Assembly: GCA_949358305.1 (NCBI GenBank) | Contig: OX442314.1 | Span: 27,885,118 to 27,949,117 of the forward strand | Length of the DNA stretch: 64,000 bases | Reading direction: 5' to 3' | Source: Strigamia acuminata | Lineage: Eukaryota; Arthropoda; Chilopoda; Geophilomorpha; Linotaeniidae | In this document: positions 47,231-55,991 of the stretch, piece by piece | Position numbering within the stretch: the first letter of the stretch is position 1 | Layout: the number at the start of each line of letters is the position of its first letter | The notes under the pieces: model-generated | Databases searched by the model: none | Told to the model about the DNA's origin: nothing | The model's input: only the letters and a program-made list of their open reading frames with translations | Translations under genes and position numbers: made by a program

Positions 47231-49030
47231 GACCGTCCGGTTGAATAGGGAACGCGTGCTCAGGTTGACGCCAATCCAACATTGAGATAGACTCACCTAA
47301 ACAGATGGGAGGCGCTGCCCAATGCATTCGTTTTAACTTTAAATGGCCAAGCAACGGTGCACATCCCTCGCTCACAGCGCTCCCGTCACGTGTCCCGCTC
47401 GCCATTCGCTCCATCACGCTTGGCCCCGCCCCGCGCGCGCGTGACGTCGCGCAAAACACCACTCCCCATTGGTGCGAATCGCCCGAGAACGCATCCGTCC
47501 CCGCCCATCGATTCAATCACGTATAATTAATCATGATTGATGATTAATTGGTTAATTAAATGCAAATCGAGTCAGCGGTGGCAGGAAATTGCGAATGACA
47601 AACATAATTCCGGGGGGGGGATGGGGGAGGGGTATATTTTCGAGTGACCCGTGGGTGGGTGAGAAAATGGGTTCAGGTGTGTGGCTGGGTCGTGTCCACA
47701 CCCCTGGGGGAGCCGACGGGTCCATTTCGGGTGATTTTGGAGGTGGGGGGATCGTTAGTTGACATTTTGCTTTGATGAGGCGCCGCTAAACTGGGCCCGG
47801 ACGCCCCCGCCCAGCTCGTCTTGTGCGATGGTCATCCATCAGCGCCACCCCACTGGGTGGGAACTCGGTAGGGGGATGGAGATGGAAGCGCGAGGCACGC
47901 GATCAACACGTCACCCGCTGGCTTGATGAACACAAGGAGAAGCCACGTTTCATTACAGGACACCATAAATCTTGAGGCTGATTTATACGGATGTCTCCAC
48001 TTTGTTTGTCACCTGGAAAAGGTGTTGAAAAAATAATGCCCGCAGTGTGGGGCCGGGTTCGTCGAGTGGACAGTTGCGACTCGCGTATCCGACCCCTTTA
48101 TGGCCTTAAATTATCACTTGGGTCAATTATCCGGGCCGAGCCCTGTGGTAGAGGAAGAAAAGACTCGACGAGGGTGTCTTTGGGTGGATATATCCGCTTC
48201 GGAGTCTAATTCGCTGTTTGTACGCGAAGGAATCGTTTGTTCGTTGTCAACGCAGGAAAAATTGTTTTGCTTTTCTTTTTGCAGTTTGTGGTGTCGGTCT
48301 TATTCGTGGGTGGAACCCTCCGTGTAAACACGTTGTGATGATAGTGATCGTTGGTTTGAATGTTCAATACAAATATTATACGACGTGATTATTGTTGAAT
48401 TTGGCGCGTGGTTGTGTGTAGCAGCTGGCGCGATCTGGAGGCGAAATACGCTACTAAAGCGTCACAATTATTGTTTGAGTTCAATAGATTATATTGAGTT
48501 ACATTGGTGTTAAATAAATGTGAGAATGAAGAATTGATTGATCATGCCATAAAAATTTGTTTTTTTGTGTGCAAAATTTACAAAAAAAAATACCCATTGT
48601 GGGTAACGGCAGACAGAATTCTGCACCCCACTGCCATCTATCAGCGTGACGCGAAAACTAACTCCCACAACAAGTATTATTTTTAAAAAATAGAAAAATT
48701 TGTTCGTGTATTTCAATTAAAGCAGCGACTCGACTTTTTCGATTTGATTTTGCATTATTGTCAATTTATCTTTATTTCGTTTAAAACATTTTATGGAATT
48801 GTGAACGCTTTAGCTTTTGATTTAACACAGATCAAAGGACAAACGAAAAAATTTATACGACAAAAATCATTTATCTGAGACCTGTTAAGTGGAGAAAAGA
48901 TTTTTTTTCTTTTTTCCTTTAGAATTTACATTAAAATTTACATTTTACATCCAATAAGAAATTTTTCTCTTTTTCTAACTTTTTTTTTCGTTGAAAACCT
49001 CTATTCCCATTATAATGTCTCAAACAAACA
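47231..49030. other. Upstream region of Gbx and intergenic spacer
   Basis: GC-rich promoter-like DNA at 47.23-48.15 kb (G runs at 47610-47635, CRE-like GTGACGTCG near 47440). It is followed by AT-rich DNA to 49.0 kb. No further gene recognised. Confidence 0.45.
47519..47568. promoter_or_regulatory. Homeodomain-site cluster plus octamer upstream of Gbx
   Basis: About 290 bases before the start codon, 50 bases hold four TAAT/ATTA-type sites (TATAATTAATCATG, GATTAATTGG, GTTAATTAAA) and end with a perfect POU octamer ATGCAAAT (47560-47567). Such clusters suit auto- or cross-regulation of a homeobox gene. No activity can be shown from sequence alone. Confidence 0.45.
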
Positions 49031-49032
49031 TG

Positions 49033-50046
49033 TCACGGAGCCGGCACAAAAGCTCGAATCGCATTCAGGCAATAAATAAACCAAAATCCGCCCGCATAAA
49101 ACACCGGAACCAACTGGCGAAGTGGGTAACCTTCATCTTCGCCATTTCCATCGCCACTCTCCGCGTCGTCTTCGCCGTCGCCTTCTCCCCACTCGGCTAC
49201 AAATCACCAAATTATAACCAAACCCAACAAACGTCAATCACCACTCAACTCTACCTTTACTTCCAGCGGCTTTTGATGATGTCTTTTGCGAACCGTTAGT
49301 CGATTTTCCATTGGCTCCAGTGGCACGACTACCAGAATGTCCAGTGGAACGACCACCACCAGTACCACCAGTACCACCATTACCACCATTAGCACCAGTA
49401 CCACCAGTAGCACCAGTACCACCAGTAGCACCAGTGGCTCGAGTACCACCAGTGGCACCAGTGGCTCGACTACCACCAGTAGCACCAGTGGCACCAGTGG
49501 CACCAGTAGCACGACTACCACCAGCGGGACCAGTGGAACGAGCACCAGCAGCGGAACCAGTGGTACGAGCACCAGCAGCGGAACCAGTGGTACGAGTAGT
49601 ACTTTCGGCACCAGTACCACCAGCGGCGCGAGCGCTTCGAGTGGCCTGGCTCCCCGTTTTACTGTCGCGCTGAGAAATCGAATTGCTAATACGTTCCTCA
49701 AGTCCTTTATAAATTTCGCATTCCTCCTCCTTTAACGCCTAGAAAAAAGAGAGAAAAGCCAGGTAAATTGCCACGTTTAAACACCTTTATACGATGACAA
49801 CTTCGTCTTAAGTACCGCGAGTCGTTGAATGCTCCTCTGCTGACTTTCCAGATCGTCCTCGTCCTCGCGACAGCTGTCCGGGCCGACCTCGCTCTCGCTT
49901 TTCTGCGCTTTGTCGTCCATGTCGTCGTCTCCGCCAGTATCACTAGCATCATTTGGTGGGGTTTCGCTCGCATCACCAGCTTCGCTCATCTGACCAGCGT
50001 CCTGTTCTTTGTCGTTTTCCATGCGAGGGTCCTCTTTTGTTGTCAT
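49033..50046 (-). CDS. Acidic protein with coiled-coil and Gly/Ala/Thr-repeat region, unknown function
   Basis: Predicted exons 50046-49783, 49738-49255 and 49196-49033 join in phase to 304 codons with the stop. Introns are 44 and 58 bases. The N-terminal 75 residues are highly acidic (Asp/Glu/Ser). A short helical segment follows (LESQQRSIQRLAVLKTKLSS, then ALKEEECEIYKGLEERI), probably coiled coil. Next come about 110 residues dominated by G-A-T-G, G-G-T and S-R-A-T-G repeats, a Lys/Ser patch and a second acidic stretch (EWGEGDGEDDAESGDGNGED). The first intron donor is GTTTAA, weak but like GTTT donors elsewhere in this window. The last 30 residues are uncertain because another donor at about 49130 is possible. 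The helix resembles the Y-x-x-L-x-x-E-E end of intermediate-filament rods only superficially. No family recognised. Confidence 0.5.
49310..49640. repeat. Coding minisatellite, 9-base period (ACCAGTGGC)
   Basis: Triplet-based repeats, mostly ACC AGT GGC / ACC AGT AGC on the plus strand, encode Gly-Ala-Thr runs on the minus strand. All frames are open. The minus frame is preferred because it joins splice sites with flanking non-repetitive coding exons. Confidence 0.8.
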
Positions 50047-50665
50047 CTGAACCGACTAATTTGTACAGCAGCCTCTTTTTCTGGCGCCTTTTGGTGTCCA
50101 AATGATTTGTTTTTAATGCACCCACTTAAACTGGAATTTTCTTTTCAAGGTTAATGGCGAGTGCCAAGAAGAATGTTCATCCCGAAATCGTAGGCTTAAG
50201 TTGTGAGTAAGAACATTTGGGTTGAGTTTAAATAGTTCAAGGATTTCGATAGTGATATAAATCTCACCCGTGAGGCAGAATCTGTCGTTCTCAAATTTGT
50301 TTCATCGACCTTAATGTTTAAATCGAGTGGATATTAAGACACATCACGTCGAATTCGGCAACGAACAAACCTTGGAAGTCTGATCGAATCGCATGTAAAC
50401 AATGAGCGCTTGTTCATTGTTGTTGGTTGTGTAAGTCGCTTGTTTGTGCTCGGCGGATTTGAACTTGGCGCAGAAAATAAACCTTGTGGGTGAAATGCAG
50501 TCTGGTGGTGAGTTCTGGAAACGAGAGTTTTTAACTCATAACTTCGCCGTTAGATGTCAGTGCACACACAAAGCACTCAAAAATGTTTTTCAGAAATTCA
50601 ATTTCTTCTGGAAGGGAAAATATGCCGAGATTACCGTAAGAGTGGTTTAGGAGTTCAAGAAAATA
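50047..50665. other. Intergenic, probable promoter region of the acidic-repeat gene
   Basis: No gene supported. Sequence composition is mixed; a 68-codon plus-strand frame (50444-50650) has no features. Confidence 0.4.
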
Positions 50666-50669
50666 TGAA

Positions 50670-51152
50670 TTAAAATGCATAAAATGGCGAAATAAAATGC
50701 ATGAAATGGAGAAATAAAATGCGTATAATGGAGAAATAAAATGCATAAAATGGAGAATTAAAATGCATAAAATGAAGAAATAAAATGCATAAAATGGAGA
50801 AATAAAATGAAAAAAAGGCGAAATAAAATGCATAAAATGGCGAAATAAAATGCATGAAATGAAGAAATAAAATGCGTATAATGGAGAAATAAAATGCATA
50901 AAATGGCGAAATAAAATGCATGAAATGGAGAAATAAAATGCATAAAATGGCGAAATAAAATGCATAAAATGGCGAAATAAAATGCATGAAATGGAGAAAT
51001 AAAATGCATAAAATGGAGAAATAAAATGCATAAAATGGCGAAATAAAATGCATAAAATGGCGAAATAAAATGCATGAAATAAAGAAATAAAATGCTGGAG
51101 AAATAAAATGCATAAAATGAAGAAATAAAATGTATTAAATAGTGAAATAAAA
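50670..51152 (+). repeat. 22-bp minisatellite (AAATAAAATGCATAAAATGG)
   Basis: About 21 units of the type AATAAAATGCATAAAATGGAG/CG run head to tail with one-base variants (CATGAAATGG, CGTATAATGG). Long reverse-strand open frames rich in Phe, His and Met are repeat artefacts. Confidence 0.92.
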
Positions 51153-51493
51153 TATTTGTCAAAACTTATCTCATTCCCTTACGCGCACACACGTTAGTTT
51201 ACATCACAGTATAGAGAAAAGACAATATGGCAATGTTGGATGGTTCCTTTGATGTTGGGGGCATGAAATTGACATTACAGAACGTCATAAAATATTAAGG
51301 AATAGTGTTGCACCTCCAGTGGTGGTGATATAAGTTTCGTTTCTTTTCACAGAGTGGAACAGTTATGAATATCAATAAAAAAGCACACTGATTTCTTAAT
51401 TTAATAATGAAAAACAATGAAAAAAGTTAAAATGTTAAAATCCTGCCAGAGCAGCGACAAAGACGACAAGAATTTCAAATTTATTTCCAATTT

Positions 51494-52310
51494 TTACATC
51501 GAAGTGGTCACTTCGGTAACAAACTCGTGAGTCACAAACTTTATTTCGCGATATTTCAACCGAAAAACATCCACAAACGACGTTTTCCGAAACCGTCGAC
51601 TCATCGCGCAATAAATCACAAAATTCAAAGCCGAATTAACCTGCATCAAAATTGGTTCAAAATTGTCCTCGCCTCTCTCAGATACAAATAACACATGGGC
51701 TAAAACTTCTCACCCAAAGCCGCCGTCATCAACGCCAAAATCCCCACCGGAAATTCCGTAACAACAAATAAGACCAAAACTCCAACCAACATCCTCGTCG
51801 TCCTACCCATCACCCGTTTCTCCTTCTCCTCGCTCAACGACTCCCGATGATCGTGGACCAACCGACTCTTCGCAGCCCACGGATCAAAAACAAATTAAAA
51901 AAAACGCAACACAACACACTGAACCAACTTAATCAACACGCTAATCCACCAAAACATGATCCTAACGAGTAATTGCCCGTTAGTCATCGCAATTTTCGTT
52001 AAACTGACCTCGTAAAACGCTCCGCCGTCCCTCGGCTGCACGGAAAACGACACGAAAACGGGCAAACACAAAACCAACGGCTCAAAGTAACACGCAACAA
52101 TTGCCACGCGTGTTCGTCGCACGTTTCACCATTGACTGGACTTTAGCGGGTAATTAACGGCAATGTAACGCCATACGACTAACGCGAGTGTGAATGCGAC
52201 AGATAAGGTGTGGCTAAGGACGAGAACGTGATCGCAGATGAGGATTAACATAATAATCCCCATTCGGTGGTGGGTGAAATAGTGGAGTTTGTCCGTGTGT
52301 TCGATGAGAA
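51494..52310 (-). pseudogene. Neuropeptide GPCR pseudogene (myosuppressin/FMRFamide-receptor type)
   Basis: Reading the minus strand downwards, TM3 and the second loop are recognisable (HTLSVAFTLALVVWRYIAVN, then YPLKSSQW), then TM4, TM5 (WWISVLIKLVQCVVL), TM6 (RTTRMLVGVLVLFVVTEFP, VGILALM) and TM7 (NSALNFVIYCAMSRRFR). The RTTRML...TEFP-x-GIL block and the NFxIYC ending are typical of myosuppressin (DMSR) and FMRFamide receptors. Three lesions are visible: TGA at 52128-52126, where relatives have Cys after Trp; in-frame TAA at 51897-51895 just after TM5; and a frame change around 51680-51720 between TM6 and TM7. No splice arrangement repairs all three. TM1-TM2 were not found upstream. Similarity remains strong over the membrane segments, so inactivation may be recent or sequencing errors may contribute. 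Confidence 0.78.
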
Positions 52311-52640
52311 TATGAGATGTAGCGGTTTACATGAGAACAGTGAATATTTTATTTAAACAGGATATGTAAATATACTTTAGCCATTGGGCGTGAGTTCTTT
52401 TTGTGATACGTGGGCAAGAAGTTTGTCACACCACAAACGGAATGAATAAATGTTTGATCCAAAATTCTGCCTCAGATTTGAAATTTCTCATTTATGTTTC
52501 ACCGAGTTAAGACATTTTTACAATTTTTTTTTTAATTGGAGCTGAATAAAAGTACTATCAACCAATAAAATTTTAATTCCATTCATTAATAGCTTTTTGA
52601 GTTACGTCTAACTGAAGTGAATAACTAGTGATGAGGTGAA
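52311..52640. other. Spacer between GPCR relic and transposon complex
   Basis: AT-rich; no exon for the missing TM1-TM2 of the receptor was recognised. Confidence 0.4.
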
Positions 52641-52994
52641 TAGAAAGTTTGCGGGATGCATTTTTCCCTTATTTTGCTCCACGATACACTATTTTAGTGC
52701 CATATCGTAAGGGAAAAATCTTTAGTGTATCGTTTTCAACACTAAATTAAAATATAGCGCAGCCAATCAGAATTGAGAACACTATATTGTTAGCTCCGTC
52801 TATTGCAAATGGCGATTATTTTGTTGTCCCGATCAAACACATCACAGTCATAGGTACGTAGATTGAATGATAAATGAGGCCAAAATTGAATTTTAGGCCC
52901 AAAACCATACTTTATAGGCATAATAATGGAATTTTATGCAGAAATTTGCACATTTACGCCCGCAAATTGAATTTTTAGGCTCAAAATTACTAAT

Positions 52995-53372
52995 TGTAAT
53001 CTCGGCAGAACGAGTGAAGCGAAGCGAAGTGGAGCGAGCGAGTGAATGCCGAGAGCATTCTCTCGATGTAATCGTAGGTTTCACAGGAGATGGCGCTACT
53101 AGTCGGGTTACGTCAGTCTTAAAAGTATATCCTGTGGAAAAGGGAAGTGAAGGAAAAAACAAAATGGAGTCATCTGGATCAACGGTGATGACGGTAGGCG
53201 AGTTTTATGTTATAACTCTTTCTAAAATATAATTAATTAGTGAAGTTCGGAGGTGTGGTGTTCAGGGAGGATGGTGGGTCCTGTGAAACCTACGATTACA
53301 TCGAGAGAATGCTCTCGGCATTCACTCGCTCGCTCCGCTTCGCTTCGCTTCACTCGTTCTGCCGAGATTACA
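52995..53372. mobile_element. Small inverted-repeat element next to the DIRS left end
   Basis: Positions 52995-53088 and 53279-53372 are 94-base inverted repeats differing at about one base (start TGTAATCTCGGCAGAACGAG, with GAAGCGAAGCGAAG/GGAGCGAGCGAGTG runs). They enclose about 190 bases. The inner border GGAGATGGCGCTACTAGTCG plus GGTTACGTCA (53086-53115) is the exact reverse complement of 59247-59276 inside the right end of the DIRS element. The small element is therefore related to that family. The whole can fold into a long hairpin. No protein. Confidence 0.65.
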
Positions 53373-53405
53373 TTCTCTCTCAGTAATCTTCGGCTTAACA
53401 GGAGA
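53371..53405 (+). repeat. DIRS left inverted terminal repeat
   Basis: CATTCTCTCTCAGTAATCTT continuing CGGCTTAACAGGAGA; it pairs with 59272-59306. Confidence 0.8.
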
Positions 53406-53538
53406 ATTGAGAGATAGCCTTTTCTCAGGATAATAAGGTAAAATATTTGGACGAAAATATATATTTTACAGTTTTTTATTTTGAAATGGTAATTTTAGTT
53501 ACTAGACAATTTAATTTTTTCATAATGAGTTAGTAATT

Positions 53539-54493
53539 TTATTTACTAGACAAATAGTTTGGCACTGGTCTATTTAAGACCGAGTTTTGAAAAGCATTTT
53601 GATCCACAATGGTTTTGTTATAAAACCTGGCAAATGTCTGCTCGGACGTCCAGCCCGCAACAGATAGAATTTCTTGCACGTGAATCGTATTAGCGGCAGC
53701 ACTGGTGGCTGCGGAGCGCGTCGAGTGCGCTCCGAATTCTTGTCCAACACCAATTTTCTTAAGAAAATTTTTTATCCAACGCCTTAAGGTGTCCTTGGTA
53801 GGCGCCGCATGAGGAGGTTGGAGCTTTAGGAAAAGGTAATTTCCTTTGCGTAAATCAATTGTTTTTTTGCAAAAAAACGTACAACGCCTTAAAAGGGCAA
53901 ATAGCCCGTTCTTGTAAATATGGGGCAACCCGGTAAACCGTATGGTGGCCGGCACGAGAGTTCTTGTGCATAGTTTTAGAGTTGAAAATTACGGCGTCAG
54001 TTGACATAGTCATTTCCAAGGTTTTCAATTGTTGCAGCGAGCTTACTCTAGCTGCCGTGGTTAAAGCAAGCAAAATAAGTGTCTTTTCTTGCAGACATCT
54101 CCAATCTAAGTTGTCGTGTGGCCAAAGCTTGCGTAGTTCGTTAAGAGCTAAACCCACATCCCAAGTTGCCGCGTATCGTGGCAGATTGGGTCGCAAATTT
54201 GAAACTCCTTTTAACATGCGAACAATTCTTTCGTCATCCCTGACCAAGGGAGAGATGAGGCCCGCTGCAGTGACTGCAGCCAAATTCCCCGTGATCGTAG
54301 AAGCGGCTAGGCCTTTTTGGAACCTATCAGCGATAAAGTTAGCGGTTTTTGCGACCGCTAATCCAAGGGGCGGTTCGAGGTTGAGAGGGAGCGGATCGGG
54401 ATGAGGTGTCCCTTCACCACAAAATTCTGTCCACCTCTTAACCCCTGCCGAATACGTTGAGATAGTGGTCGGTCGCCACCCGGCCGTGAACAA
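53539..54493 (-). pseudogene. DIRS tyrosine recombinase, frame-broken
   Basis: Two overlapping minus-strand frames (54493-53855, then 53955-53539) together make a tyrosine recombinase. The first has the SAM-like N-terminal domain and the first catalytic Arg (TTAARVSSL). The second has the HSTR box (His and second Arg), G-W and the nucleophilic Tyr in FARFYNK. The switch needs a net +1 (or -2) shift at a T7/A7 homopolymer pair near 53857-53880. An indel is the simplest cause; programmed shifting is possible but unproven. The open frame of the first part extends upstream to about 54605 without an ATG, so the real start may depend on splicing. The enzyme normally inserts the circular DNA copy without target duplication. 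Confidence 0.78.
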
Positions 54494-54699
54494 CTCGGCA
54501 GCGTCTCGCGAAAAGCCTTCTGTTTGGCGATCTCTCCAGAGATTTTGCAGCCAAGGAGCTGCAGGGCTTGCAAGGGGAACTCTGCATTCGGCTGGTGTTC
54601 CAACGTGTGACGGTTATAAAACCGTATTTTCCCAGATTTATCGCCAGACGGCGCTATTTGATTAAAAGCGCGCATTTTCGAATGAATTGCAACAATTAT

Positions 54700-55985
54700 A
54701 ATTAATTGTTATAATGATGTGAATAAATATAAGATATTTATTAAACCTGATAAAGTATTATTTACTTAAACAATTGATTCTACCGAATCAATATTATATT
54801 TTATATTTACTTGTTGAAGGGGACCAATCGGACCCTTCTTGACCCAATTCCATATTAGGTCCGAACCCCAGTCTCTATTAGGTCCGGACTAGTGATCCAC
54901 GAATCCGTCGATCCAGGCACCTGATTGGCTATCGCCAATCTGATTGTTCTCAAGAACTATATAAGCTCTGGTTTTCTACCAGGCCTCTGGCTTGTTTTCT
55001 GTATGTTTGTATGTATTGTTGGTTATCGTTTGATTTCTCTCTTTCTTACCGACACATCAGGCCCCCTCGACTCTCATCCGACTGGATATTGTCGTTGTAG
55101 CGTCATTTCGGGAAGACTAACTCCGGTTACCAAATGGTCCCGTAACGTTAGCCAGCTGCTCTAAGGGGCAGTAGGATTTCGTACGGTGACATAGTATAAT
55201 GTTTATATACAGTTGGCCTTGCCAGATGAAAGTGGGCCCCTCAACTAACTGGCCCATGGTCGCGGTAAGGATGGTTGTTATGGACAATCATGTGCCGCAA
55301 TCTCTCAGGTCCCAGTCTTTCTATGGCTGGCCCTTCCGTACGTTAAAGGTCGGTGAAGGGCTAATATAATGTAGTTGCTCCGGGTTGGTAGCCCGTGAAC
55401 GGTATACAAAATACCGTGCTAAACAAACTACTTGGATACTGGTAAATCCACTAAATGGTATATCCATTAATTAATTACCCGGCGCCTGATCACGAGATCT
55501 CGACGTCGTAAGGCATGCTGGCGGATGGAGGTGTCAAAACCTCCCGCGATGGTCCCCTCGACTATCGTGACTGTCCCCGCCCATAAAAATAATATCTAAC
55601 TTTTATTTGTTGCATTTTTATAGTTCTAGTTATATTCGAAGTCTGAATCATTCGATTGAATGATCAGCAAATTTAGATCTCGGCGAATGCGAAGGATTCT
55701 TCGCATTCAAAGTCGTTCGTGCTGCGGAGCCGAATACGTCTCCGTAGCGTTATTTGTGACGATGCCGCAAAGTCAGCCGTACCCTTCGAGCATCGCCCGG
55801 ATCCTCAACCAGTGTAGCCGCCCGTTTACACGTAACCAGAACCCCGAACCATTTGTATTCGTGGAAACAAGCAGGTAAAACCGTAAGTACGTATTATTTG
55901 GTCATTTATTTATTTAGCGCACATTTCGTAGCTTATCTCGGTTAGGTTGTTGTTAGTCTTAACAACGTCTTGTTCCGACCGATTT
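54700..55985. other. DIRS internal non-coding segment
   Basis: No protein-coding frame in the element's orientation. It contains a short AT palindrome at 54690-54710 and GC-rich patches at 55.06-55.58 kb with potential stem-loops (AGGTGTCAAAACCTCCCG near 55530). In DIRS elements this area often includes the internal complementary region. Confidence 0.4.
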
Positions 55986-55991
55986 ATCTTG

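Noticed and set aside
48991-49299. Plus-strand frame with an apparent membrane helix
   Set aside because: The hydrophobic stretch is the antisense of an acidic Asp/Glu run predicted as the third exon of the minus-strand gene.
49286-49735. Plus-strand Ser/Thr/Gly-rich frame of 149 codons (mucin-like)
   Set aside because: It is the antisense of the Gly-Ala-Thr repeat. Only the minus strand joins splice sites with flanking unique coding exons.
50531-51162. Three long minus-strand frames with repeated hydrophobic peptides
   Set aside because: They translate the 22-bp minisatellite; apparent membrane segments are an artefact of the unit.
53855-53955. Classic -1 programmed frameshift in the DIRS recombinase
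   Set aside because: An A-AAA-AAC heptamer is present but a -1 slip leads to the wrong frame; the observed frames need +1 or -2.
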